The notes beneath the pieces are model-generated. The model saw only the letters and a list, made by a program, of their open reading frames with translations, was not told the origin of the DNA and made no database searches. 64,000 bases of DNA from Leptospira levettii (GTDB taxonomy: Bacteria > Spirochaetota > Leptospiria > Leptospirales > Leptospiraceae), in the NCBI RefSeq assembly GCF_002812085.1, contig NZ_NPDM01000001.1:372001-436000 (forward strand). The letters run 5' to 3'. Positions 54,544-64,000 of this stretch are shown piece by piece. Positions within the stretch are counted from its first letter, which is position 1. The number at the start of each line of letters is the position of its first letter. A program made the translations under genes and the position numbers.

Positions 54544-56417
54544 TCCTTTTCATATTCCCCACCAGAGTATTGGAGAATGGGTTTTCCTCCTTTACTCCCA
54601 ATGGTGAGTTTCTCACCCAAATTACGCCCGTACCCTAAGATTCGAAGTGTGTTGTCACCTTCCCATTGGCAAGGGACCTGGACAGTGTTTTCCATTCCAC
54701 CTAATGCATAATAAATTGTCAAGAGAGGGAATCCTCGTTTGTCCTTTTCCAGTTTGAGTTTGGGAATGATGGCATAAGGTTCTTTTGTAATGAAAGTCCC
54801 AAAATATTGTGAATCTGGATAACGGTTGTCAGGTGTAAATTTGACACCAATTCCTGCGACACCCTTGGGAAGGTCTTTGGAATATAAGGTGAAAATTGGA
54901 TTTCCTTCCCATGTTTCAAATTCAACACGCAATTCGGTAATACTTGGATCGTTAATTTTGATGAGACCAAATAATACTCGTAAGTCGATTCCGTAACGAT
55001 TTTCCTTTTCAATGAGACCTACATCAAATCCCATCAAACTGAGAGTTGGCGGATTTCCTTTTTTGTATTCATGGATTCCCATAGGAGAAATATAAAACCC
55101 TTCTTCCCCCAGAAAAGCTCCATTTTTGCCTAACAGAGGTGGGAGACTTGGTTCTGGTTGTATTCCCATTTTTTCTTCCCACAATACTTTCATCACTTCC
55201 GTATTGGTACTTTTGAGTTTTCCCGTTTGTATACCAAGAGTATTCCCAGCGACAAAGGAAACAATTTCCGTATTAGGATCATATACTAAGTCAGCAAAAA
55301 AAGGTGGAAGAGAACCCGAATGCCCATAAAACCAAACTGTTTTTCCATCTGCTTGGTAACTTGATTTCATCACAGGTAATCCCAGTTTCATTTCAAAATT
55401 GGAAACAGGGCCAATTTGAGTTTTGTGAAACTCATCAAAGCTAACAGAAGTTAAGAGTCCTTTGTTTTCCTTACTTTGGAAAAATGCTTTCATAAAAAGA
55501 CCCATATCGTTTGCGGTTGTGGAGATGGATCCTGCAGTCAAATCTCGTATGACAGGCCGAATGGTTCTCGTTTTCCAAAAAATCCCAGAATAACCCGTAA
55601 TGAGTTCTGATCCCTCTAAATTTTCCATTAGGGTTGTATGTTTCATTCCCGCTTTTTCGAATAAATGGACACGAAAGTAGGATTCTATTGATTCACCTGA
55701 CGCCCGTTCAATGATATTTCCAAGTAAACCAAAACTTAAATTGGAATAGGAATGGATTTTTCCAGGTTCATTTCGTTCCAGGCCTGCGAGTGCTTTTGGT
55801 AAAGAACGAAAGGATTTGTAAATCTCATCTTCTTTTGTATCAGGAGAAAGGAAAAAACCTTTCGCCAAATCAGAAGGTAATCCAGATTGGTGGGTGAGTA
55901 AATCACGAATGGTGATCTCTCGATACCCTTCCTGTTTCGGTTTTACCAAATTCAATTCAGGTAAAAACTTAGATGCAGGATCATCTAACTTCAGTTTACC
56001 GGATTCTTGCAATTGTAAGATGGCAATGCCTGTAAATAGTTTTGTGATACTTCCAATTTTAAATCGTTCGATTTTGGCTTCGGAACTCACCCCAATCTGA
56101 GATTGGTAAACCTCTCCATCTCCCATCATTACCATATAGGTGAGTGATTTGATTCCGGAAGGTGCTTGTGTTTCCCATTTTGTTTGGATATCGGTCTTTG
56201 TTTTTTCTTTGTTTTGGAAATACGAATTATCTTTCGATTCCCCATTCGATTGGCATTGGAATAGAAGGAAAAAAAGAAACACAAAAAGGATACGGAAGGG
56301 AAAGTATAAATCATGTATTGGAATTTGGATTTGAGAGGGATAAGAAGGAGTTATTTCTTGAATTTGGTTTTCTCTCATTTGTACGGAATGAATCTTTTTT
56401 TCTTTCTTCGATTTCAT
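54540..56417 (-). CDS. Serine hydrolase, beta-lactamase/penicillin-binding fold
   Basis: 625 residues. The hydrophobic lead ends in lipobox LLFQC (Cys 55 from this start); a Met at 56378 would give a shorter lead. The active site is the class C type: SxxK in KIGSITKLFTG, the Tyr in HSYSNLSFG, and HSG-type third motif in FYGHSGSLPPFF. The C-terminal 230 residues form an extra beta-rich domain. Such enzymes are usually D-aminopeptidases, esterases or carboxypeptidases and need not confer beta-lactam resistance. Confidence 0.85.
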   Translation of the reverse strand: MKSKKEKKIHSVQMRENQIQEITPSYPSQIQIPIHDLYFPFRILFVFLFFLLFQCQSNGESKDNSYFQNKEKTKTDIQTKWETQAPSGIKSLTYMVMMGDGEVYQSQIGVSSEAKIERFKIGSITKLFTGIAILQLQESGKLKLDDPASKFLPELNLVKPKQEGYREITIRDLLTHQSGLPSDLAKGFFLSPDTKEDEIYKSFRSLPKALAGLERNEPGKIHSYSNLSFGLLGNIIERASGESIESYFRVHLFEKAGMKHTTLMENLEGSELITGYSGIFWKTRTIRPVIRDLTAGSISTTANDMGLFMKAFFQSKENKGLLTSVSFDEFHKTQIGPVSNFEMKLGLPVMKSSYQADGKTVWFYGHSGSLPPFFADLVYDPNTEIVSFVAGNTLGIQTGKLKSTNTEVMKVLWEEKMGIQPEPSLPPLLGKNGAFLGEEGFYISPMGIHEYKKGNPPTLSLMGFDVGLIEKENRYGIDLRVLFGLIKINDPSITELRVEFETWEGNPIFTLYSKDLPKGVAGIGVKFTPDNRYPDSQYFGTFITKEPYAIIPKLKLEKDKRGFPLLTIYYALGGMENTVQVPCQWEGDNTLRILGYGRNLGEKLTIGSKGGKPILQYSGGEYEKD

Positions 56418-56458
56418 ACCTCAAGGAAAAAATGAAAGGAAAATGGAACAAGCTTATA

Positions 56459-56494
56459 AAAAACAAAACTCCCCAAACCTATGGAATGGGGAGT
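56459..56494 (-). terminator. Intrinsic terminator of the topoisomerase operon
   Basis: Minus-strand stem ACTCCCC (56494-56488) and GGGGAGT (56474-56468) with an internal CCATAGG loop pairing, followed by TTTGTTTTTT. It lies about 90 bp after the B-subunit stop codon. Confidence 0.85.
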
Positions 56495-56584
56495 GATCGC
56501 TATGCCAAATGGAAAGAACTACAATTTGTCCTTCACACATGGTCCGTGTTTGTTGGTATGATTCTAACGAATCGAACCCTTCTC

Positions 56585-58711
56585 TTAGTCTTGGATCACA
56601 CTCATGGAGTATTCAGAAATTGCTTCACGGCGTTTTTCTGCATAATCTTTGTGGAACCATAAGTCTTGTGTTGTCTTAGCAGATTTTTTATTACCAATTG
56701 TAATTGTTGTCATACAATGATCTACAGCATACTTCATGGCTTCTTTTCCTGTTTCCCCAAGACCCTTGTTTCGTTTTTTACGAGTGATCTCAGCACCTTG
56801 TTTATTGACTCTTGCAACTAACTTATCATAGTCGGAGTCATCAATACAGAAAACAGTTTCTTTTTTACCATCTTTCCACTTTACATCCACCTCATAGAGT
56901 GGTGCTGCAGAAATATTGATAAAACCTAAATCAAACAGTTCAGGCCAATATTCATAAAAGAAAGACAACATCAAAGAACGAATCGCATACCCATCAAAAT
57001 CGGCATCAGTGATGATACTGATTTTATCGTAATTCAATTCATCGATGGATTTTACTTTTTGGTCGAGAGGAAGTCCCACGATTGCGACGATGTTTTTCAT
57101 CTCTTCGTTTTGTAATGCTTTGGCAAGTGACATCCCTTTACAGTTCAGTGGTTTTCCCCTAAGTGGGAATAAACCATGTAATTTTGGATTCCTAGCTGGG
57201 CGTAACCCCGCAATCGCAGAGTCCCCTTCTGCCACAAACAAAATTCGGCCTGGATCGTTTGGTTTGCCTGTTGGAGGCATAAGCTTAGGGATGTTGTTCC
57301 GAGACGCCTTACGGAGGCCTTTCTGCGCATCCTCGAGCTGTTTCATCTGGGTTCTACGTTCCATCACCATCTTAATTTCTTCGATGAGGCCAGTTTTTTT
57401 CAAAAGTTTGTCCAAATGTTTGTCTACGGACTTTCGAATGTCTTCATTCAAATCGTTAATGAGGTAAGATTTATCTTGGGATTTAAAACGAGGGTTGAGA
57501 ATCCGAAGGTTCACATACATATGAAAACAACTTCGCACATCATTGCGTGTACACTGTGTATTGAGTTTTTTCTCTAAACTGACAATTTGCGATTTTTTAC
57601 GAATCTCATCACAAAGTCTGTTTTCTAAGTATTCAATCGCAGATCCACCTTGTGGGCAAAAAATAGAGTTCACCCAAGTGAGAGTTTTGTTTTGTCCCAC
57701 AACAACATAGGTATCCATGTGGATTTGTGAAGCAGAAGTTTTGTCTGCATAATCCAATTTGTAGTACACCATTTCGGAGTTACTAAAGATCTCATCAAAA
57801 CCTTTTTTGAACTTGTATTTCTCTTTCCCAGTTTTGTGAATAAAAACAACTTCAAGTCCAGGATTTGACATCGCAATGTCTTGGAGGTATTGTTTCACCA
57901 AATTGATGTTAAAAGAAGTATCAAGGTTGTTGAAGTAAGCTGGATTGAGTTCAAACTCAACAGTTGTTCCGTGGTCTTCTTTTTTTGCTGTTTCCACAAC
58001 CGCAGTCATCCCTGTTTTGTCACAAGGTGCTTTTAGTTGTTTGATTTGGTCAGCTGATAATAATGGGCAATCAACAAATGTTCCGTGTTCATCATAGTAT
58101 AAATGAACACGTTCTGTATCTTCTTTGGAAAGTTTAAAACTGCGGATGACTTTTTTTACATCATCGTGGATGCTAAACATTTTTTTGTAAGCTTTTCCAC
58201 CATTGATTGTTTTCACTCGAAAGAAAGAGGAAACCATCCTTACAAGTGAAATCCCCACACCATTTTGTCCGGCAACATGATCTTCTTTCACTTTATCGTC
58301 AAAGTTTTCCCCATACATCAAATGGAGGTAAACTCCTTCGGCATTGTCTGCAGGGATTCCTCGACCATTGTCTTGGATCGTAACACGTTTACGATCGGTT
58401 GACAATTGGATGATGAGTTTGTTCATCTTGTCTTTTTCTGGAATCGTTTTGTCGTTTAAGTTCTTTCTGTATTCATCCACACAGTTCATACATGCTTCAT
58501 CCAAACATTTCAGTTTGGCTGGGATGTCGGAAAGTTCTTCGTGGACAATATCATACTTACCAGCGTTATCTTTGGTAAAAAAATGTTGTTCAAATGTGGA
58601 AAGGGAGTTTTGCCCAAGCCACATTCCCGTACGCATACGAACGTGTTCTACGTTCGATAATTTCTTAAAATTTCGCGAATTTCCTGAGGTTTTTTCAGTT
58701 TTTTGAGCCAT
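56585..58711 (-). CDS. Type IIA topoisomerase, B (ATPase/Toprim) subunit, T4-like
   Basis: 708 residues. GHKL ATPase: [12 protein letters not shown] keeps the catalytic Glu 72 and Asn 76, then IQDNGRGIP and [14 protein letters not shown]; the QTK loop is SQDKSYL with its Lys. The Toprim part has [13 protein letters not shown] and TDADFDG. The N terminus ([16 protein letters not shown]) and the NPRFKSQDK stretch resemble phage T4 gp39 and eukaryotic Topo II more than GyrB or ParE, where the ATP-lid motif is GLHGVG. It ends with [10 protein letters not shown] and a short tail. It should drive strand passage with the A subunit encoded 6 bp upstream. It is labelled parE-like by function, not by close homology. 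Confidence 0.88.
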   Translation of the reverse strand: MAQKTEKTSGNSRNFKKLSNVEHVRMRTGMWLGQNSLSTFEQHFFTKDNAGKYDIVHEELSDIPAKLKCLDEACMNCVDEYRKNLNDKTIPEKDKMNKLIIQLSTDRKRVTIQDNGRGIPADNAEGVYLHLMYGENFDDKVKEDHVAGQNGVGISLVRMVSSFFRVKTINGGKAYKKMFSIHDDVKKVIRSFKLSKEDTERVHLYYDEHGTFVDCPLLSADQIKQLKAPCDKTGMTAVVETAKKEDHGTTVEFELNPAYFNNLDTSFNINLVKQYLQDIAMSNPGLEVVFIHKTGKEKYKFKKGFDEIFSNSEMVYYKLDYADKTSASQIHMDTYVVVGQNKTLTWVNSIFCPQGGSAIEYLENRLCDEIRKKSQIVSLEKKLNTQCTRNDVRSCFHMYVNLRILNPRFKSQDKSYLINDLNEDIRKSVDKHLDKLLKKTGLIEEIKMVMERRTQMKQLEDAQKGLRKASRNNIPKLMPPTGKPNDPGRILFVAEGDSAIAGLRPARNPKLHGLFPLRGKPLNCKGMSLAKALQNEEMKNIVAIVGLPLDQKVKSIDELNYDKISIITDADFDGYAIRSLMLSFFYEYWPELFDLGFINISAAPLYEVDVKWKDGKKETVFCIDDSDYDKLVARVNKQGAEITRKKRNKGLGETGKEAMKYAVDHCMTTITIGNKKSAKTTQDLWFHKDYAEKRREAISEYSMSVIQD

Positions 58712-58717
58712 AATTAT

Positions 58718-60103
58718 CTATTTCGGATCCCATTTTTTCTTCAGTTCATCCAACTCATCAGTCATAAAACCTGTGAGTTTTTTATCATCTTTTTGCAAAG
58801 CCGTATACTCAGTGTATTTGGTTTTTGCTTCTACAATGGCTTCTTCACATTTACGAACTTCTTCCAAAGTCATACGGTAAACGGGAATCGAAGACAACCA
58901 TTCAAAGTAAACGAATTTGGCAGCTTTTAACTTTTCTTCGAATTCTTTTTTCGATTTAATGCCTGTTACTTTTTCGTTCCATTTTTCTTTGATGAAACGA
59001 ATGAGTTCAGAGTTACGATCAATTTTTTCTTTTTCTAACCCAGCAAGGCGTTTGAATCTGCGGATCAGATGGGTTTTTCGGAAATCACAGAAACGTTTGA
59101 TGATTTCTTCAGGAACAAAATTACGAAGTTTACCTTCATGTGTGATGACATTAATTGTTAGAACTTCATTGTTTTCTTTGGAGAAAAGTTCTTTGATTTC
59201 TTTCTCGGAAGGTTCTTCCCCTTTTTTAGCAACAAGTTCGATTTTAAATGTTTGGCTGGAATGATCAATGTAGTCCTTTAACCAATTGTCTTTCTTTTCG
59301 ATCAAATCATCTAAGTAGTTCACAACCTTTTCTCGGTTCCAATTCATGGGAGAATCTACCAAAAACAATTTCCCATCTTCTTTTTTGAAACCAAATGTCG
59401 TAGACATGACAGTGCTACCATTGTCATTTTTGGACATTTTTACTTCTCCACCGTACCCTTTGTACCATGGAGTGATCTTTTTAGGTTTTCCTGTTTTTAA
59501 ATAGGTTACTTGAGAATCAATAACGTCACTGAGTTTGTGTGCAGGTATAAAACAACGAAATCCCGTTGCAATCCCTTGGATGTTATTTAAGAGAACAACA
59601 GGAACCTTTCCCACAAAATGAATCGGTTCATCTTCTGTTTCATCGTAATTTTTGACATAATCAATGTCAGGTAAACTTTCAAAAAATCCTAAGTCTTTGG
59701 CAAAGTCAGAAAGTTTGACTTCTGTATAACGAGGAGATGCAATTGCATTGGGATCAAGAACGTCACCAAAGGTTCCTTCTCCGTGCACTAATGGATAGTT
59801 GTTTGCAAACGCAAAGTCTTGTGCCATTTGGGAGAGAGCATCTTGGATCGATCTGTCACCATGAGGGTGGTATCCCATCGCAAGACCAGCTACTTTTACT
59901 GTTTTGGTATGACGGTTTCTCGCATCGGAGTTCCACATCGCCCAAAGAATTCGTCGTTGAACAGGCTTTAGGCCATCAATTTCTTGTGGAATGGCTCTCG
60001 AATCGCATACATAGCGGGAGTATTTCCTTTGGTCATCGTTAACTTGGTCTTCAAAGGGGCGTTTCGGATACTGTTCTTCGTTCTTCATGGTTCCAAATGA
60101 CAC
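58718..60103 (-). CDS. Type IIA topoisomerase, A (breakage) subunit, T4-like
   Basis: 461 residues against 740-870 in ParC/GyrA, because the C-terminal DNA-wrapping beta-pinwheel is absent. The core is complete: [39 protein letters not shown] (in part) and the catalytic Arg 125-Tyr 126 in [10 protein letters not shown]. Helices at about 340-440 form the dimer gate, and the protein ends in [11 protein letters not shown]. Size and order are like T4 gp52 (442 residues). Without the pinwheel it should relax or decatenate and not add negative supercoils. It is first in the two-gene operon. Confidence 0.88.
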   Translation of the reverse strand: MSFGTMKNEEQYPKRPFEDQVNDDQRKYSRYVCDSRAIPQEIDGLKPVQRRILWAMWNSDARNRHTKTVKVAGLAMGYHPHGDRSIQDALSQMAQDFAFANNYPLVHGEGTFGDVLDPNAIASPRYTEVKLSDFAKDLGFFESLPDIDYVKNYDETEDEPIHFVGKVPVVLLNNIQGIATGFRCFIPAHKLSDVIDSQVTYLKTGKPKKITPWYKGYGGEVKMSKNDNGSTVMSTTFGFKKEDGKLFLVDSPMNWNREKVVNYLDDLIEKKDNWLKDYIDHSSQTFKIELVAKKGEEPSEKEIKELFSKENNEVLTINVITHEGKLRNFVPEEIIKRFCDFRKTHLIRRFKRLAGLEKEKIDRNSELIRFIKEKWNEKVTGIKSKKEFEEKLKAAKFVYFEWLSSIPVYRMTLEEVRKCEEAIVEAKTKYTEYTALQKDDKKLTGFMTDELDELKKKWDPK

Positions 60104-60168
60104 AGGGGTGCGATGAATTGACTTGTCAAGCGGTTTTCCCTTTTTAGACTGGCGATACGCACCTATCT

Positions 60169-61041
60169 ATGTCCCCACAAACTCAAGAATACTCCCGTTT
60201 TCATTGGCTAATCTGGTTCTTGATTTTTTTTTCTGGGTGGAGTTGCCAAAGCATCAATTCTCTGCTTTCGAGAGATCCTAAATCCGAAATTCCTGCTTCC
60301 GTTTTATTCCTCAAATCACCTCGGAAAATGAGTTCTACTTTCTTCAAAGATGGGTCTTCTCATTACCGTTGTATCCAGTGGGAACCAGGCAAATCCAGTG
60401 GATATGCTGAGAAAATTGAGTTCAGTTTCATTGCTTACGACACAAATTTTTCAAATCAAATCAATGCTGAATTTGGGAATGATATTGTTGAATCATACAA
60501 ACTCATTTGGAATCGCAAAGTAGGAAAATTCCAACGAGATAAACTTGAGAAAAAAATTGTCTTTGTTTATAAGGAATCTTTTTTTAAAGAAGTGAAGGCA
60601 AATACAATCGAAGTACTTCTCGAAAACCAAATCGCCTATAAAGAAAATAAGTTTGTCATCGATGAGATGGAAGTGTTTGAACTCAGTGGTGACACAGGAA
60701 TCCTTTTAGAAGAAGGAAATCGTTCTGAAATTGGGGGAGAAAATCGTTGGTCTCACAATCTCGGTTCCAATCAATTTTTTACATCTTCCAGTACATACAC
60801 TAAAATCAACAACCAAACGATTGTTACCGAACATACATCTACAAATTACGACTACCACCAACTCAGTTATGAATGGAATGAAACAGAACCAGACAAACTT
60901 TTTTTCAAACCCATTTATAAAGAAAACAATCTGCAATTATTTTTTGTTCCTCCCTATACCAATGGTCTCACTACCAAAACCAAGGAACCATTTGGATACA
61001 AACGAATGGGAGATTTTTTACTCAAAGAGGAAATGAAATGA
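60169..61041 (+). CDS. Hypothetical lipoprotein
   Basis: 290 residues. An N-terminal hydrophobic segment ends in SGWSCQS, a relaxed lipobox (Cys 26). The mature part is mostly beta with many aromatic residues and one later Cys (YRCIQW). No family recognised. The stop overlaps the gltX start by 4 bp (ATGA), so the two are co-translated. The divergent topoisomerase operon starts 65 bp away. Confidence 0.7.
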   Translation: MSPQTQEYSRFHWLIWFLIFFSGWSCQSINSLLSRDPKSEIPASVLFLKSPRKMSSTFFKDGSSHYRCIQWEPGKSSGYAEKIEFSFIAYDTNFSNQINAEFGNDIVESYKLIWNRKVGKFQRDKLEKKIVFVYKESFFKEVKANTIEVLLENQIAYKENKFVIDEMEVFELSGDTGILLEEGNRSEIGGENRWSHNLGSNQFFTSSSTYTKINNQTIVTEHTSTNYDYHQLSYEWNETEPDKLFFKPIYKENNLQLFFVPPYTNGLTTKTKEPFGYKRMGDFLLKEEMK

Positions 61042-62591
61042 CAGAAGTTCGTACCCGTTTTGCCCCATCCCCTTCCGGCTTTCTCCACGTTGGAGGAGCA
61101 AGGACTGCTCTATTTAATTATTTATATGCAAAGGCAAAAAAAGGAAAATTTTTACTTAGGATCGAAGACACAGACCAAGACAGATCCACAGAAGCATCCT
61201 TCAAAATCATCTTAGAATCTCTCAAATGGCTAGGTATGGAATGGGACGAAGGTCCAGGAGTTGGTGGACCTAACGGGCCTTATACCCAATCAGAACGAAT
61301 TCATATCTACAAAGAATACACAGACAAACTCATCAAAGAAAAAAAAGCTTACCGATGTTTTTGTACAGCAGATGAACTTGAGGGCAAAAAAAAACAAGCA
61401 GATGCCATGGGAATTCCTTACATCTACGATGGAAAATGTTCTGATTTAAGTGACGAAGAAATACATTCACAACTAGAGAAAAAAACTCCCTTCACAGTTC
61501 GTTTCAAAACCCCTCACAAAATTGTGATCGTAGATGATATGATCCAAGGCAAAGTAAAGTTTGAATCCAAACTGATTGGTGATTTTATCATCGTAAAATC
61601 AGATGGATTCCCTTCGTATAACTATGCTGTGGTGATTGATGATGCGCTTATGAAAATCACACATGTGATCCGAGGTGTGGGCCATCTTTCCAATACACCA
61701 AGACAAATTTTAATTTTTGAAGCCTTTGGTTTCCCTCTCCCACGGTTTGCACATGCCAGTGAAATTGTTGGAACTGATGGTAAAAAACTTTCCAAACGAG
61801 CTGGTGCTACATCTGTCCTTGCGTTCCGTGACTTAGGTTACTCAAGTGAAACCATGCGAAATTACATGGCTCTCCTGGGATGGACTTCTCCCGATGGAAA
61901 AGAATACATGAGTGATGAAGAATTGTGTTCTGTCTTTGATGTGGAACGATGTTCGAAATCTCCTGCCACCTTTGATGTATTTAAAAAACTGAAAGAAGAA
62001 GAAAAAGAAACCGTCGACTTCAATAAACTTTCCTTACTTGGTCTTGCTGAATACCTAAACCCAAAATCAAAACTCAATTGGATGTCGAATAAATACATCC
62101 GCGATGCCAAAATTGAAACTCTTGGTAAAGCACTCGAACCATTTTTAAAAGACTGCCAAATCCCTGATGCGTATAAGTCAGGTGAGAACCCACAACTCCT
62201 TTCCATCTTGGATTCCGTTCGTGTGTATTTGGACAGACTCATCCAAGCTCCGCCTTACATCGAAGAATTCTTTTTAGAGAATGTGAGTTTCGAAAATGAC
62301 GAAGCCAAACAATTGGTGACAGAAGGCAAAGGAACAGAAGTCGTCACTCACTTTTACCAAATGGTCAAAGGAAGTTCCCTCACCACTCCTGATGCGTACA
62401 AAGAAATCATGGCAAAAGTTGGTGAAGTGACAGGTGAAAAAGGAAGGACTCTTTTTATGCCAATTCGTGCCATCACTACTGGTAAATCACATGGATTGGA
62501 ACTTCCCATCCTCTTTAGCCTACTGGGACAAGAGAAGATGGTCAAACGAATGGAACAATTGGCAGGTTCCTTAGGTATTTCACTTAGGTAA
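61038..62591 (+). CDS. gltX: Glutamate-tRNA ligase
   Basis: 517 residues, class I synthetase. The HIGH motif is [14 protein letters not shown], the KMSKS motif is [11 protein letters not shown], and the zinc-type Cys pair is in [10 protein letters not shown]. The anticodon-binding C-terminal helices extend from about 330. It charges tRNA-Glu (and often tRNA-Gln in bacteria lacking GlnRS; the discriminating feature cannot be read here). Coupled to the upstream lipoprotein gene. Confidence 0.95.
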   Translation: MTEVRTRFAPSPSGFLHVGGARTALFNYLYAKAKKGKFLLRIEDTDQDRSTEASFKIILESLKWLGMEWDEGPGVGGPNGPYTQSERIHIYKEYTDKLIKEKKAYRCFCTADELEGKKKQADAMGIPYIYDGKCSDLSDEEIHSQLEKKTPFTVRFKTPHKIVIVDDMIQGKVKFESKLIGDFIIVKSDGFPSYNYAVVIDDALMKITHVIRGVGHLSNTPRQILIFEAFGFPLPRFAHASEIVGTDGKKLSKRAGATSVLAFRDLGYSSETMRNYMALLGWTSPDGKEYMSDEELCSVFDVERCSKSPATFDVFKKLKEEEKETVDFNKLSLLGLAEYLNPKSKLNWMSNKYIRDAKIETLGKALEPFLKDCQIPDAYKSGENPQLLSILDSVRVYLDRLIQAPPYIEEFFLENVSFENDEAKQLVTEGKGTEVVTHFYQMVKGSSLTTPDAYKEIMAKVGEVTGEKGRTLFMPIRAITTGKSHGLELPILFSLLGQEKMVKRMEQLAGSLGISLR

Positions 62592-62657
62592 ATTTTTTAC
62601 TCAGACGTTCCGTTTTCGGGTATTTTTGACTTTTTTTCTCACTTCGTATCGTGTAAT

Positions 62658-63287
62658 ATGAAAAGAGAGAGGAAAAGGCGGCCATTGACAGCACCATCTG
62701 AAGTGATTCCCTATCTGTTAAGCCCTTCGCCAGGTTCATACGCCATGTTCCTGCCTCCCGATATGTCTTCTGTCAAACAATTCCGCTGTGAATTAAGACG
62801 AACGTTAGAAGACAATGGGTTCAGCTCTGACAACATCATGCAAATTGAACTCGCTGCAGACGAAGCATTGACCAATGCTGTTGCTGCCAATGTCTCTTGT
62901 GATTGTGATGAGACCATCATCTGCCGTTGGCGGATTGATTCTGCAAAGTTCACTTTGTACATATTGGATTATGGATCAGGTTTATCAGGTGAGTCACCTG
63001 TTCCAGACAATGACAAGGAACTTTTACGTTCCAACCAATCACAATGTTTTTCAACCTTCCTCGATCACATCAAAAACCACCAAAGCAAAAAACCAGAAAC
63101 CCTTCCTTATAATGGTTCCGGCCAAAAACATAAGAACATGGGAAAAGGATTGAAAATAATCAATGCCATGATGGACTCCGTTAAAGTAATGTTTCACGGA
63201 GAAGGAATGGTAGACGAAGCACCTGCTGGATTCAAAGTTATGGGATCCATCGTCGCTCTCGAATACGACCGTTCCAAACACTTATAA
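62658..63287 (+). CDS. RsbW/SpoIIAB-like ATP-binding regulator
   Basis: 209 residues. The GHKL core shows QIELAADEALTNAVAAN (N box), ILDYGSGL (G1) and MGKGLKIINAMMDSVKV (G2). An Asn-rich loop of about 40 residues separates G1 and G2, longer than in classical RsbW. Such proteins are anti-sigma factor kinases, paired with a phosphatase such as the MASE1-PP2C at 19433, though distance makes that only a possibility. The basic N terminus (KRERKRRP) is unusual. It is followed after 1 bp by a glycosyltransferase. Confidence 0.82.
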   Translation: MKRERKRRPLTAPSEVIPYLLSPSPGSYAMFLPPDMSSVKQFRCELRRTLEDNGFSSDNIMQIELAADEALTNAVAANVSCDCDETIICRWRIDSAKFTLYILDYGSGLSGESPVPDNDKELLRSNQSQCFSTFLDHIKNHQSKKPETLPYNGSGQKHKNMGKGLKIINAMMDSVKVMFHGEGMVDEAPAGFKVMGSIVALEYDRSKHL

Positions 63288-63288
63288 T

Positions 63289-64000
63289 TTGATCCTACAT
63301 ATCAACACTTCTCGCGAATGGCGCGGTGGAGAACAACAGCTTTATTATCTCGTTCAAGGTTTGGCAAATTACAAAATCCCACAAATGGTAGTGGGCCAAC
63401 CAGGTTCACCACTCGAAACTAAATGCAAAGACAACGGATACGAGTTTGTTCCCATTGAGATGCGCGGAGAATGGGATAGAAAAGCATATAAGAATATTCG
63501 ATCTCTCTGTTTATCTAAAAATATCAAACTAATTCATACTCATACTGCACACGCACATACTTTAGCATTACTTGCTAAACGAAATCATCTCAATATCCCT
63601 CTCATCGTATCAAGGAGAGTGGACTTCAAACCAAAAACCAGCTTTTTCTCTAAATGGAAATACCAACACCCAGCTAACGATTACTATCTTCCAGTTTCTC
63701 AAAAAATTAAAGAAGTAATGATCAGTAGCAAAATTGCGCCTGAACGGATCATCACTGTATATTCGGGAATTGACCTCAAACGATTTTCAAAACCCACAGC
63801 ACATGAATATTTACGCGAAGAGTTTCATATTCCCAAAAAAGCGGTGATCATTGGAAATGTGGCAGCCCTTGTTGACCACAAAGACCAAGAAACCTTAATT
63901 CATGCCATCTCCAAGATGAAATCAAATCTTGATTTTCGACTTTTGATTGTCGGTGAAGGTAAGTTAGAAAAAAAACTAAAAACACTTACCGATAGTTTAA
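63289..64000 (+). CDS. GT4-type glycosyltransferase, N-terminal part
   Basis: The frame is open from a TTG at 63289, directly after the RsbW-like stop, to the window end (237 codons). There is no ATG near the start and no ribosome-binding site, so coupling to the preceding gene is likely. It reads LHINTSREWRGGEQQLYYLV, then LIHTHTAHAHTLALLA, LIVSRRVDF, TVYSGIDLKRF and IIGNVAALVDHKDQETLI: the N-terminal domain and the start of the nucleotide-sugar domain of family GT4. It probably acts on envelope polysaccharide or lipopolysaccharide at the inner membrane. Confidence 0.85.
   Translation, partial: MILHINTSREWRGGEQQLYYLVQGLANYKIPQMVVGQPGSPLETKCKDNGYEFVPIEMRGEWDRKAYKNIRSLCLSKNIKLIHTHTAHAHTLALLAKRNHLNIPLIVSRRVDFKPKTSFFSKWKYQHPANDYYLPVSQKIKEVMISSKIAPERIITVYSGIDLKRFSKPTAHEYLREEFHIPKKAVIIGNVAALVDHKDQETLIHAISKMKSNLDFRLLIVGEGKLEKKLKTLTDSL

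Noticed and set aside
54540..56417. Serine hydrolase as a beta-lactam resistance gene
   Set aside because: The fold is shared with many esterases and D-aminopeptidases; lipoprotein form and C-terminal domain argue for another role.
56585..60103. Topoisomerase pair as part of a prophage
   Set aside because: Flanking genes are ordinary chromosomal ones (serine hydrolase, lipoprotein, gltX), with no phage structural, lysis or integrase genes.

Overview
The window reads as chromosomal DNA of a spirochaete of the genus Leptospira, probably the saprophytic L. biflexa-like clade. The genus call rests on overall AT-rich composition, many lipoproteins with relaxed spirochaete-style lipoboxes (LIVNC, LFFNC, LVSC), separate coaB and coaC genes, and protein sequences that look like Leptospira orthologues. 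The clade is a guess. I see no rRNA, tRNA, insertion sequence, CRISPR array or prophage. Coding density is very high, and seven convergent gene pairs overlap at their stop codons.

Layout. 1-6150: end of a sodium/proton antiporter, a metallo-beta-lactamase-fold hydrolase, a YdcF/ElyC-type protein and a ccmE-ccmF-ccmH-like operon for cytochrome c maturation with unusual cysteine motifs. 6216-11149: BioF-like enzyme, sirtuin, small DMT-family protein, CoaB, CoaC and a CorC/HlyC-type membrane protein. 11355-21193: a secreted 870-residue protein of unknown role, then a signalling run of hybrid histidine kinase, ABC-F ATPase and MASE1-PP2C phosphatase. 21212-23398: four small exported proteins in one minus-strand run, two of them paralogues and one extremely His/Gly-rich. 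23399-26252: a GC-rich structured repeat, ilvC, a thiolase and a textbook terminator.

26299-34352 is the most accessory-looking part: a two-gene small-protein pair resembling DUF4258/DUF2283, a truncated HD-hydrolase remnant, a GC-rich hairpin, an SH3 protein, a phospholipase C/P1 nuclease-type enzyme, a candidate small RNA with its own promoter and terminator, tandem M23 peptidase paralogues, a GST and CutA. 34404-43495: a discoidin-like secreted protein, then a divergent cluster. Its minus arm has a DegT-family protein lacking the PLP lysine and an ATP-grasp protein. Its plus arm has a valine-pyruvate-type aminotransferase, a 772-residue membrane protein and an Orn/Lys/Arg decarboxylase.

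43634-56417: exported proteins, a Ca/Na antiporter, DprA, RimI, a short-chain dehydrogenase, a DUF445 protein, an Lnb/DUF4105-type protein with a probable outer-membrane barrel, several lipoproteins and a serine hydrolase. 56585-60103 encodes a two-subunit type IIA topoisomerase whose sequence and compact size recall phage T4 gp39/gp52 more than bacterial gyrase or Topo IV. 60169-64000: lipoprotein, GltX, an RsbW-like ATPase and the start of a glycosyltransferase.

The strongest candidates for something undescribed are the T4-like topoisomerase, the cysteine-type CcmE beside an altered CcmH, the lysine-less DegT protein with its ATP-grasp partner, and the small RNA at 30722-30812. No DNA-binding transcription factor was recognised anywhere in the window; the regulators present are the histidine kinase, the PP2C phosphatase and the RsbW-like protein.
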